A stretch of DNA of 64,000 nucleotides from JAAEPI01 sp965212145. Lineage in GTDB: Bacteria; Bacteroidota; Bacteroidia; Cytophagales; Cyclobacteriaceae. The position numbers were made by a program, and so were the translations under genes. Below, in pieces: positions 1 to 7,845 of the stretch (the first letter of the stretch is position 1; every line of letters starts with the position of its first letter). Under the pieces are notes generated by a model. It was not told the DNA's origin. It did no database searches and saw nothing but the letters and a program-made list of their open reading frames with translations. The stretch is from contig CBDBUY010000004.1 of NCBI GenBank assembly GCA_965212145.1, positions 930,001 through 994,000 of the forward strand. The letters are read 5' to 3'.

Positions 1-22
1 GGTGATTATGGAAGCTTTTTGA

Positions 23-2959
23 TCACTCCAATCCCCGATACCCTAGCTTCACCATCCAATCCACTTCCAGACTCATCGCTTCAAAGTCCTCGACCACTTT
101 TCCTTTCAGGTGATAAATGCCGCGACCGGTAAATGGGTATTGCCTGGCAACAGGAGGGAAATGCACCGAGTCCAAAAATGTCCCTTCCTGATCCACGAAC
201 GTGCCGAAATGCATCTTCTCACCTCGATTGGTGCCAGTGTTCTTGATGTGAACAAGATAGCCGATCATCTCCACACGCTGGTGGATGCGCTGCTTCATCT
301 CCCTGACCGATACAACACCTTCTGGAACGGATTCCAGGAGTTTATAAGGGCTGCTTAGCGGGAAGCCGAGCAATTCTATTTCATCGTACATGTCCTCTAG
401 CTCCGTTTGCGAAATGGGTGGTAGCGTATAGTCCTTCACAGGTGGGTCGAACAACACATTTTCAATCTTGCTTTTGCCTTGATTCCCCAGTAAGAAATGG
501 GCTTTCCATAGCAGTTCCTTCTTGTTCTGTCTTAGAAAGGAGAATGCACCTACACGTATCAATAAACTGACCTGATCCAGGGAAATCGGAACCCGCTTGA
601 CCAAATCTTCCACCGATGTGAAGTCTCCATTTCGACGTTCTTCGATGATCGCCTGAATGGTGTTCTTTTCCAGCTCCTTCACCAATCCCAGCCCAAGGTA
701 AATGGTATCTCCCTCGATCCGATGAAGTCCTTCGCTTTTGTTGAGGTGTGGCGCCACGATCTTTCCGCCCAGCATCCGTGCTTCGTGCACATAGAATTCC
801 ACACTGTAAAATCCCCCGCCATTGTTGAGCACAGCCACCATAAATTCCAACGGATAGTAAGACTTCAGGAACAAGCTCTGGTAGCTCTCCACGGCATAAG
901 ATGCGGAGTGGCCTTTGGCGAAAGCATACCCCGCAAAACTTTCAATTTGGCGCCAAACATCAGCAGCCAGCTCCGAAGTGTATCCCCTGTTTCTGCAGTT
1001 CAGAAAAAACTTCTCTTTCACTTTTTGGAACTCGTCACGTGACCGAAATTTCCCGGACATGCCACGCCTCAGCACATCGGCCTCACCCAGATCCAACCCC
1101 GCGAAGTAATGCGCCACCTTGATCACGTCTTCCTGGTACACCATCACACCGTATGTCTCAGGCATGATCTTAGCCAGCACCGGATGTGCTTCTTTTCGCT
1201 TTTCCGGATCGCGATAGCGCTGGATGTATTGTCGCATCATCCCCGATTGTGCCACACCAGGCCGGATGACCGAACTGGCCGCCACCAGTCCCAGGTAATT
1301 GTCCACCCGGAGCTTGATCATCAACTGACGCATGGCCGGCGACTCTATATAAAAACAGCCGATCGCATTGGCGATGCTCAGGTTCTTCGCCACTAAAGGG
1401 TCCTCCTTGAATCGCTTGATATCATGGATGTCTATCTCCGGCTCCTCCGGCCGATTTTCTTTGATGACGAGCATGGCATCCTTGATTTTTCCCAAGCCAC
1501 GCTGGGCCAGGATATCGTATTTGTACAGGCCTACATCCTCTGCCGAGATCATGTCAAAATGCGTGATGGGAAACCCCTTTGGAGGGAGCGAGGTGGCGGT
1601 GAAATAATGAATGGGCTTTTGGGAAATCAAGATACCTCCTGCGTGCACACTCAGGTGGCTTGGGAATCCCTGAATGCGATGGCCATACTTCAAGGTCAGC
1701 CGATGGTGATGGTCCAGGTCCTTGTCCGGCATGCGCTGGATTTTCTCGATCTCATACGCCGGAATCCCAAACGCCTTCCCGACTTCACGAATCAGCGATT
1801 TGTACTGGAACGTGATGTAGGTGGCAATGAGCACGGTGTTTTCGTATTTCTCAAAAAGATGTTGTGTCACATCGTCCCGATCCATCCACGAAAAGTCAAT
1901 GTCAAAGTCCGGTGGGTTCTTGCGAAAGAGATTGATGAACCGCTCGAAATACAGGTCCAGATCCACTGGGTCTACATCAGTGATTCGCAGCAAGTATGCC
2001 ACGATGCTGTTGGCCCCACTGCCCCGACCCACGTAGAAATAGCCCTTTTCCCGGGCATACTTCACCAGGTCCCAGCTGATTAGGAAATAGGCCAAAAAGC
2101 CCTGCTGACGAATAACCAGCATTTCTTTGACTACCCGCCGCTTGATTGAATAAGGGGGATTCTCCCCGAATCGATACTTCAGCCCTTCCTTACACAGCGA
2201 ACGAATTTTCCGATAATCTTCTTCCTCACTTTCGGTCCAGGTTTTGAGGTTTTGAGGTTCGGCATCTTCGCTGAAGTCGAAATGAATGGAAGACTGCTCG
2301 ATGATGTGTTTCAGGTTTTCCAGACAAATGGGTAATTCCTCATAGGCTGCCAGCAATTCCTTTTTGGATAGGAAAACATCCGATTCCTTGCCGTAATCCT
2401 CTGGCGCCAGTTTTGAAATCAGCGTATTCTGATCAATGGCCCGCAGCACCTGATGCATTTCGAATTCTTCATCAATACCATTTTCCAAGAAGGTGAAGGA
2501 CGGGAAGGCTACCAGTTTTTCCTTTGGGAACTCCTTTCTGGTAAAGCGAATCTTGTTGATCTCATCAGGCCGAACGCCCAGAAACTCATAGTTCTTCAGT
2601 TCACGTTCCGGTCGTTTATCAAATGGGTAGATGATGAAGCAATCGTTTATCTCGATTTGCGTTGGGATGCTCAGCCCATTGTGCAGGTGAAAGGACAGGT
2701 ACTCATTGAGGTTTTGAAAGCCCTGGTTGTTTTTGGCTATGCCCACGAATTGCTGGTCTGCGCCATTTCGAAAGTCAATTCCAACGATCGGGCGGAGGTT
2801 GGCTTTCTGTGCCAAACGAATGAATTCCAGGGTGCCAGCCGTGGTGTTGATATCGGTAAGGACAAACGATTTGTATCCATTTTTTTGTGCCAACTCAATG
2901 AGTCCCTTAATCGAACGAATGCCGAACTTGAAGCTGTAATATGAGTGGGTGTTGAGCAT
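23..2959 (-). CDS. dnaE2: Error-prone type DNA polymerase III alpha subunit (short DnaE)
   Basis: A C-family DNA polymerase of 978 residues, shorter than the roughly 1,160 of replicative DnaE. It has an N-terminal PHP domain, a polymerase core with the catalytic PDFDIDF motif near residue 355, a finger region containing FAKGHSASYAVESYQ, and a C-terminal OB-fold region. The PHP metal site looks degenerate: the usual HxH near the start reads N3-T-H5 and the usual TDH reads T35-D36-I37, so PHP-linked activity is probably lost. Its ATG overlaps the stop of dinB by one base (TAATG), so the two are translationally coupled. With DinB and the divergent S24 repressor it forms a damage-inducible translesion cassette, comparable to imuB-dnaE2. 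The assignment to DnaE2 rather than a second replicative DnaE is inferred from size, PHP decay and context. Confidence 0.88.
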   Translation of the reverse strand: MLNTHSYYSFKFGIRSIKGLIELAQKNGYKSFVLTDINTTAGTLEFIRLAQKANLRPIVGIDFRNGADQQFVGIAKNNQGFQNLNEYLSFHLHNGLSIPTQIEINDCFIIYPFDKRPERELKNYEFLGVRPDEINKIRFTRKEFPKEKLVAFPSFTFLENGIDEEFEMHQVLRAIDQNTLISKLAPEDYGKESDVFLSKKELLAAYEELPICLENLKHIIEQSSIHFDFSEDAEPQNLKTWTESEEEDYRKIRSLCKEGLKYRFGENPPYSIKRRVVKEMLVIRQQGFLAYFLISWDLVKYAREKGYFYVGRGSGANSIVAYLLRITDVDPVDLDLYFERFINLFRKNPPDFDIDFSWMDRDDVTQHLFEKYENTVLIATYITFQYKSLIREVGKAFGIPAYEIEKIQRMPDKDLDHHHRLTLKYGHRIQGFPSHLSVHAGGILISQKPIHYFTATSLPPKGFPITHFDMISAEDVGLYKYDILAQRGLGKIKDAMLVIKENRPEEPEIDIHDIKRFKEDPLVAKNLSIANAIGCFYIESPAMRQLMIKLRVDNYLGLVAASSVIRPGVAQSGMMRQYIQRYRDPEKRKEAHPVLAKIMPETYGVMVYQEDVIKVAHYFAGLDLGEADVLRRGMSGKFRSRDEFQKVKEKFFLNCRNRGYTSELAADVWRQIESFAGYAFAKGHSASYAVESYQSLFLKSYYPLEFMVAVLNNGGGFYSVEFYVHEARMLGGKIVAPHLNKSEGLHRIEGDTIYLGLGLVKELEKNTIQAIIEERRNGDFTSVEDLVKRVPISLDQVSLLIRVGAFSFLRQNKKELLWKAHFLLGNQGKSKIENVLFDPPVKDYTLPPISQTELEDMYDEIELLGFPLSSPYKLLESVPEGVVSVREMKQRIHQRVEMIGYLVHIKNTGTNRGEKMHFGTFVDQEGTFLDSVHFPPVARQYPFTGRGIYHLKGKVVEDFEAMSLEVDWMVKLGYRGLE

Positions 2960-4170
2960 TACCTTCTTCTATTCGCCAGTAAAGGCGGGGGCTCTCCTGT
3001 AAAAGGGTTGAAGCGGCTGATCGTGCGGGCCTCCATGCCGGAAACACGGAGTACAGACCGGTCGCCGTAGCGGTCCCGCAGCTTGTCCATGGCCTGGTAC
3101 AGGTTCAATAATTCCACCTTGTCATCAAACATGTTGATCTGATGAAAGCCGTTGACCAGATGGCTGAATCGAACTCCGATCAACCGCACCAGCAGCCGAC
3201 GATTGTAGAGCCTTTCAAACAATTCCATCACCTTGGGAATGAGCACGTGATCCGCCCCGGTGTAGGGAATCCGGTTCTGCAACGTGTACGTGTTGAAATC
3301 GGAGTACCGGACTTTCACGGTCACGCATCCGGTCACTTTCTCCCCGCGCCTAAGCTGAAAAGCGAGGTTCTCAGCCATGGCCGTGAGGATGCCTTTTAGT
3401 TTCTCCACATCGATCGTGTCCCGGTCAAAGGTCCGCTCCGTGGAGATGGATTTTCGCTCCGAATATTGGATGACGGGAGAATTATCAATGCCGTTGGCTT
3501 TTTTCCAGATAGTCACCCCATTCTGACCAAACGCCCGCTCCATCAGATCGACAGACATTTCCTGAAGTGTCTGGATTTTGCGTACGCCCAGACTGATCAG
3601 TTTGTTGTGGGTTTTTTCGCCCACCATCGGGATTTTCCTGACGGAAAGAGGCGCCAGAAAGGCTTTTTCCTTTCCATGCATGATCTGCAACTGGTTGTTG
3701 GGCTTGGCCTCCCCAGTTGCAATCTTGGAAACGGTCTTGTTGTTGGACAAGCCAAAAGAAATGGGCAGACCCGATTCGCGCATGACTCGCTGGCGCATTT
3801 CACTGGCGATTTGCAGGCAGCCAAAAAACCGATCCATGCCGGTGAGGTCTGCATAAAATTCGTCGATGGAGGTCTTTTCTAAAATGGGCACGTGCTCCCG
3901 CACGATCTCGGTGACGATCTCAGAATGCTTGGTGTAATCACCGGAGTTGCCTCGAACAATGACCGCCTCAGGGCAGAGCGAGCGAGCCAGCTTCATGGGC
4001 ATGGCTGAGTGGATGCCAAACTTCCTCGCCTCGTAGCTGCAGGAGGCCACCACACCCCGGTCGCTGGTTCCCCCAATGAGGATTGGCTTCCCGACCAGCT
4101 CGGGGTTGTTCAGCCGCTCTACGGACACGAAGAACGTGTCAAGGTCCAGATGTAAGATGGCGTGGTTCAT
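2959..4170 (-). CDS. dinB: Y-family DNA polymerase IV
   Basis: A 403-residue translesion polymerase. The palm motif HLDLDTFF at residues 7-14 supplies the first catalytic aspartate (D9), and TSIDEFYADL near residue 103 supplies the second acidic pair. YEARKFGIHSAMP is the typical fingers sequence. A helix-hairpin-helix stretch (KIPMVGEKTHNKLISLG) precedes the little-finger domain. The C-terminus ends in an Arg-rich tail without an obvious beta-clamp-binding pentapeptide. It is the first gene of a two-gene operon with the short dnaE. The upstream region towards the divergent repressor is filled with a dispersed repeat, and no clear TAnnTTTG promoter could be found for it there. Confidence 0.93.
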   Translation of the reverse strand: MNHAILHLDLDTFFVSVERLNNPELVGKPILIGGTSDRGVVASCSYEARKFGIHSAMPMKLARSLCPEAVIVRGNSGDYTKHSEIVTEIVREHVPILEKTSIDEFYADLTGMDRFFGCLQIASEMRQRVMRESGLPISFGLSNNKTVSKIATGEAKPNNQLQIMHGKEKAFLAPLSVRKIPMVGEKTHNKLISLGVRKIQTLQEMSVDLMERAFGQNGVTIWKKANGIDNSPVIQYSERKSISTERTFDRDTIDVEKLKGILTAMAENLAFQLRRGEKVTGCVTVKVRYSDFNTYTLQNRIPYTGADHVLIPKVMELFERLYNRRLLVRLIGVRFSHLVNGFHQINMFDDKVELLNLYQAMDKLRDRYGDRSVLRVSGMEARTISRFNPFTGEPPPLLANRRR

Positions 4171-4175
4171 GGGTT

Positions 4176-4386
4176 GTCATGTTGAGGCTCTCGAAACATG
4201 ATTTCACTAACACACCCTTTCGAGTGCCTCAGGGTGACATGATGCTCTGCCTTTTCCTCATACGTCATTCTGAGGCTCGAAGTGAAGGATGCGGGGGATG
4301 GAGCCGTGAGAATCTCCCGCTAATGAACGATGGAGACTCTCACGTCCTGCCTGCGCATATCCAACGCGATGAGGGCTCAGAGTGAC
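4176..4386. repeat. Dispersed GTCAT...GTGAC repeat between dinB and the repressor
   Basis: This non-coding block contains inverted segments of the kind that recur between genes in this genome. One is CACCCT (4213-4218) pairing with AGGGTG (4231-4236) around a CGAG-containing loop. A second begins GTCATTCTGAGGCTCGAAG near 4264 and closes with CTCAGAGTGACGTC near 4375-4388. The first segment nearly matches one inside the arsI-like gene at 15618-15642. The block occupies most of the space between dinB and its presumed regulator. Confidence 0.6.
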
Positions 4387-4404
4387 GTCTTTTAATAGTT
4401 TTTA

Positions 4405-4412
4405 TATATTTG
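4405..4412 (+). promoter_or_regulatory. -7 promoter element of the S24 repressor gene
   Basis: TATATTTG matches the Bacteroidota -7 consensus TAnnTTTG exactly. It would place transcription start near 4418-4420, about 40 bases before the ATG at 4458 and just ahead of the palindrome at 4424-4439. No clear TTTG is seen 19 bases upstream. Confidence 0.5.
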
Positions 4413-4423
4413 CTTAACAAAAC

Positions 4424-4439
4424 TGCGATAATTATCGCA
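4424..4439. promoter_or_regulatory. Perfect 16-bp palindrome, candidate operator of the S24 repressor
   Basis: TGCGATAATTATCGCA equals its own reverse complement over all 16 bases. It lies just downstream of the -7 element and 18 bases before the ATG of the repressor gene. This is where a dimeric LexA-like repressor would block its own transcription. No second perfect copy was found next to dinB. Confidence 0.6.
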
Positions 4440-4457
4440 ATCATCAAACAAACAACG

Positions 4458-5096
4458 ATGAAAATCGCTACAACCAAACAAAGAATCCTTCAATTCATTG
4501 ACTATCAAGGGATATCAAAACAGTTCTTTTTTAACATGACCGGCCTGAAACGCGGGCTATTGGATGCGGATAAACTGGATTCCTCCATTTCTGACATCTA
4601 TCTGGCGAAAATACTCGCTACTTATCCGGAATTGAATCCGGAGTGGCTCCTGACCGGGTATGGCGAGATGCTACTAAGTAATTCTGTGGCCAAACTGCGA
4701 GCGAGCATTCCCCTGATTCCCATTGGAGCTATGGCCGGCTGGGGTGAGGGCGAAATGCAAATCATGGATCACGACCTGAAGCAGTATGAGGTGCCGGACT
4801 TTGCCGAACTAAAGGCCGATTTTATGATCACGGTAAAGGGCGATTCCATGTTCCCGAAATACCACACCGGTGACCTGGTGGCCTGCAAGAAGTTGCCGCT
4901 TGATACGTTCTTTCAGTGGAACAAGGTGTACGTCCTGGACACGGTACAGGGAGCGATGATCAAGCGCGTGAACAAGTCTGACGAACGGGACCACATCAGG
5001 TGCGTCAGTGAGAACCCGACCTATGAACCTTTTGAATTAGCACTACAGGATGTGAATGCGCTGGCGCTGGTGTTGGGATTTATCAGGTTAGAGTGA
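4458..5096 (+). CDS. LexA-like S24-family repressor with self-cleavage domain
   Basis: A 212-residue transcriptional repressor. An N-terminal helix-turn-helix-like region of about 70 residues is followed by a peptidase S24 domain. The Ser-Lys dyad is visible as S130 (KGDSMFP) and K169 (AMIKRV). An Ala-Gly pair at A93-G94 (AMAGWG) is the likely self-cleavage site, as in LexA and UmuD. The ATG at 4458 is preferred over an upstream TTG at 4410 because the upstream codons run through the palindrome and lie too close to the promoter. It is divergent from dinB-dnaE, so it probably controls them in response to DNA damage. It could equally be called a Cro/CI-type repressor. Confidence 0.85.
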   Translation: MKIATTKQRILQFIDYQGISKQFFFNMTGLKRGLLDADKLDSSISDIYLAKILATYPELNPEWLLTGYGEMLLSNSVAKLRASIPLIPIGAMAGWGEGEMQIMDHDLKQYEVPDFAELKADFMITVKGDSMFPKYHTGDLVACKKLPLDTFFQWNKVYVLDTVQGAMIKRVNKSDERDHIRCVSENPTYEPFELALQDVNALALVLGFIRLE

Positions 5097-5212
5097 GATT
5101 ATTTCAAGATTGAGGGTTTTCAGCTTTTATCCTTCCATGATTTTATAGCACTTCTTTGTCGCCTTTTCTTATCTTAGAAACAGAATAACCTAATTCTAAA
5201 CCCACACTAGCT

Positions 5213-5554
5213 ATGTCGAAGGTAATCTTGAAATCCATCACTTGTCAACAGCCCTCGGAAACTGACAAGGACGAAATCTATCTAAGGTATCGGACGGAAA
5301 AAATCTGGCCTAGTGCAAAATTCATCAAGATCGATACGGATCAAACCATTGAGATCAACTTGAATCTAGATGCCAAAACCGTCTGGATGGAATTAGAACT
5401 CTGGGAGTATGACTACATGAGCCGAAACGATCACTTGGGGGATTTCGTGTTCAAGACGAGCAACTACCCCGGTAACTACACTTGTGAGCTTTCCGTGATG
5501 GAGAAATTTGAAGGAAAGGTTCAATACACTTTGGAGTGGGAATTACAGAGGTAA
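5213..5554 (+). CDS. Small C2-like domain protein of unknown function
   Basis: A 113-residue protein without signal peptide or membrane segment. It looks all-beta. The stretch ELWEYDYMSRNDHLGDFVF (residues 62-80) resembles the calcium-binding edge of C2 domains, where an acidic D-x-D pattern is followed by NDxxG. That suggests binding of calcium or phospholipid, but this is inference from one motif. It stands alone. Its TAA stop directly abuts the stop of the convergent response regulator gene with no space between them. Confidence 0.6.
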   Translation: MSKVILKSITCQQPSETDKDEIYLRYRTEKIWPSAKFIKIDTDQTIEINLNLDAKTVWMELELWEYDYMSRNDHLGDFVFKTSNYPGNYTCELSVMEKFEGKVQYTLEWELQR

Positions 5555-6235
5555 TTAGCCCACTAGTTTATATCCATACCCCCTCACATTGATAATCTGA
5601 ATGTTCGGGTCTCTGGCCAGTCGCTTTCTGAGCTTAGAGATAAAGACGTCCATACTGCGGGCATTGAAGAAATCGTCATTGCCCCAAAGGGTTTTTAGGA
5701 TTTCCTTACGGTCAGTTAGCTCATTCTGGTTGTGGCACAGAGCTAACAACAGCTCCGATTCTCGGTGCGTCAATATTTGCTCGTCCTTTTCAAAGATCAA
5801 TTTCTGAAGCAATGGATCAAAGGAGTATTTTCCGATTTGGATAGGTCCTTTGGATGGTTTGGTATCGCTTGTCCGCAACAGCGATTCGATCCGCACAATC
5901 AACTCCTCCATGCTAAAGGGTTTCTTCAGATAGTCATTGGCACCATACCCAAAACCCTCCACCACATCCTCGGTTCTGGACTTAGCGGTAAGGAAAATGA
6001 TCGGGATCATCTGATCAATTTTTCGAATTTCCTGCACCAGTGTAAAGCCATCTTTTTTGGGCATCATCACGTCCAACACGAGAATATCCGGTCGGTACAG
6101 GTTGTATTGCTCTTTCGCCTCGATTCCGTCTTTGGTGTAAGTCACTTCAAACCCCCGGGTTTCCAGGCTTTCTTTGATGATCGTGCCGAGTGCTTCTTCA
6201 TCTTCAGCGAGCAATATTTTGGCTTTTGCAATCAT
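5555..6235 (-). CDS. OmpR-family response regulator, RprY-like
   Basis: A 226-residue regulator. The receiver domain (residues 1-120) has the acidic pocket EDE at 11-13, phospho-acceptor D55 in LVLDVMMPK, and the conserved Lys in YLKKPF. A C-terminal winged helix (about 130-226) ends in the typical INVRGYGYKLVG. The start at 6235 is chosen because its ATG overlaps the kinase stop as ATGA. The upstream in-frame start at 6253 would lie inside the kinase gene. It pairs with the kinase immediately upstream. Three TTAAC direct repeats at 10-bp spacing upstream of the kinase are the kind of site an OmpR/PhoB-type dimer binds, so autoregulation is likely. Confidence 0.92.
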   Translation of the reverse strand: MIAKAKILLAEDEEALGTIIKESLETRGFEVTYTKDGIEAKEQYNLYRPDILVLDVMMPKKDGFTLVQEIRKIDQMIPIIFLTAKSRTEDVVEGFGYGANDYLKKPFSMEELIVRIESLLRTSDTKPSKGPIQIGKYSFDPLLQKLIFEKDEQILTHRESELLLALCHNQNELTDRKEILKTLWGNDDFFNARSMDVFISKLRKRLARDPNIQIINVRGYGYKLVG

Positions 6236-7728
6236 ATCGTCACCGTAAAACAAGTTCGGTCAATGGAAACATCCAGCGAGATTTGCCCGCCATGTCTTTC
6301 CAACGCTGCTCGGGTATAATACAATCCAATCCCAAACCCTTTCACATCGTGTTGGTTGCCTTTTGGGATGCGGTAGAGCTTTTCAAAGATCCGTTGTTGA
6401 TGGACCTTGTCTATGCTACCGCCATTGTCTAGCACCTGCCAGATGATGCTGTCACCATTCTTTTTTAGCGAAAGGGATATCTCATTTCCACCGTATTTCA
6501 CCGCATTGTCCAGGAGATTGGTCAGTACATTTTCCATATGGAATGGATCGACCTCACCCCAAAGTTCATCCTCTGGCAAATCAATTTTAAATGAGCGTTC
6601 ATCCATTTGCAATTGGAAGCTGTCGGCCACATGCTGAGTCAGCTCAGTCAGATTGGTTTCGATTTTATTGATCTCCATTTCCCCCGAATCAATGGTAGCC
6701 GTTTCCATCAATTTTTCGACCATGAGATTGAGCTTGGCCAGTTGATCGCGCGACATCTCCACGTATCGCTTCGTTTTTTCTTGATCGTTCGCTTCATTGA
6801 AATTGGCAATGCCTTCAAGAGCTGTCGAAACCGTGGCAATGGGAGTTTTAAACTCATGCGTCACATTACCGATCAAGTCGTCTTTGATCATGGCCAACTC
6901 CTTTTGAGCCTTTATGATTCGGTAGAGATAAAGAAGCGCACCGATAACGGAGAACACAATGAGAAACGAAATGATTAAATCCATCGCGCCTTTCTTCAAA
7001 ATCAGAAGTGTGGCATTCTCAAAATTCAAACTGAGTTTTTCTCCAGGCATTAGGTAGGTGCTCTTGGAAGAGGTGGTCAGAGCGTATTTTGCGTTCGTTG
7101 GCTCAGCCTTACCTCGGCTGTAAATGACCTGATAATCCATCGACAGGTTTCGTCGGTTGAGTTCATCTTTCAGGAGTTCGGTAAGTTGATCCACATCCAC
7201 TTTTTCTTCTGAAGAGGACACCATGATCTTTTGAGTCAATTTGGAGAAGTCGACAAAGGTGAAATCAAAATCCTCGATGGAGTCCACTTCTGTAGTAGTC
7301 ATTTTCATTATCGTTCTCTCACCGGAATCTGTTCGTAATTTCTTGACTTCCTTTTTGACTTTGACATCCTCGGTATTTGAAGACCAGGCATATTGAAATC
7401 CACTTCCGTCAGGGTGCACAAATGAAGTGTCACCCGTCATCACAAATTCACTGTCCACTTCAATGCTATCACTGCTCATTGTGATGCGACTGATCTGGCG
7501 GGCTATTGAGTCGCCATCCGTCAAAGTCATCACTGCAAAGTGGCTCCTGACTTTGTCTGCATAGTATTTCTCCACACTTAGATCCAGCGCTCGCTGCACG
7601 TCAATGATGAACCGCTGCTTATTCTGCTGATAAGTATTCACCGTACGATACACCTGCGATCCGAGGATCAGGACGATGGTGACACTGATGATGATCAGCG
7701 TGTGTTTGAAGTTTGAAATCTTTGACAC
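6232..7728 (-). CDS. Membrane sensor histidine kinase
   Basis: About 498 residues. An N-terminal membrane segment (HTLIIISVTIVLILGSQVY) is followed by a periplasmic domain of about 230 residues, a second membrane segment (MDLIISFLIVFSVIGALLYLY), a HisKA domain with the H-box VTHEFKTPI, and an ATPase domain with NLLDNAVKYG, DNGG and GFGIGLYY. It lacks a HAMP domain. No ATG is available near the 5' end. GTG at 7728 gives a compact start (VSKISNFK), while a GTG at 7776 would lengthen the cytoplasmic tail by 16 residues. A TATCTTTG -7 element ends five bases before the 7728 codon, which would make the mRNA leaderless. The architecture resembles RprX. The signal sensed is not visible. Confidence 0.9.
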   Translation of the reverse strand: MSKISNFKHTLIIISVTIVLILGSQVYRTVNTYQQNKQRFIIDVQRALDLSVEKYYADKVRSHFAVMTLTDGDSIARQISRITMSSDSIEVDSEFVMTGDTSFVHPDGSGFQYAWSSNTEDVKVKKEVKKLRTDSGERTIMKMTTTEVDSIEDFDFTFVDFSKLTQKIMVSSSEEKVDVDQLTELLKDELNRRNLSMDYQVIYSRGKAEPTNAKYALTTSSKSTYLMPGEKLSLNFENATLLILKKGAMDLIISFLIVFSVIGALLYLYRIIKAQKELAMIKDDLIGNVTHEFKTPIATVSTALEGIANFNEANDQEKTKRYVEMSRDQLAKLNLMVEKLMETATIDSGEMEINKIETNLTELTQHVADSFQLQMDERSFKIDLPEDELWGEVDPFHMENVLTNLLDNAVKYGGNEISLSLKKNGDSIIWQVLDNGGSIDKVHQQRIFEKLYRIPKGNQHDVKGFGIGLYYTRAALERHGGQISLDVSIDRTCFTVTI

Positions 7729-7732
7729 AGGA

Positions 7733-7740
7733 CAAAGATA
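7733..7740 (-). promoter_or_regulatory. -7 promoter element of the kinase-regulator operon
   Basis: On the minus strand this reads TATCTTTG, an exact TAnnTTTG match. Transcription would start about 5-7 bases on, at or next to the GTG at 7728. The TTAAC repeats at 7770-7795 begin 30 bases upstream, next to the expected -33 position. This fits activation by a bound regulator where the -33 element is weak. Confidence 0.5.
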
Positions 7741-7769
7741 GACCTCTAAAAATGAGGAAATTCGGACGC

Positions 7770-7795
7770 TTAACACACGTTAACACTGGTTAACC
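7770..7795. promoter_or_regulatory. Triple TTAAC direct repeat, 10-bp period, candidate response regulator site
   Basis: TTAAC begins at 7770, 7780 and 7790, exactly one helical turn apart. It lies between the divergent kinase-regulator operon and the GLPGLI gene. Tandem hexamers at 10-11 bp are the usual binding pattern of OmpR/PhoB regulators, and TTAACA units at about 11 bp are known from Bacillus PhoP boxes. Similar arrays occur at 17837-17905 and 22447-22540. Confidence 0.6.
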
Positions 7796-7845
7796 ATCTG
7801 TTCACACTTCTCCCGATTGCTTTGCTGATAACCAAATCGGAAATC

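Noticed and set aside
1424..2083. Plus-strand reading frame of 219 codons inside dnaE
   Set aside because: The minus-strand polymerase motifs at this position are unmistakable. The plus-strand frame has no domain.
4410..4457. N-terminal extension of the S24 repressor from TTG 4410
   Set aside because: It would begin at the promoter -7 element and translate through the palindromic operator.
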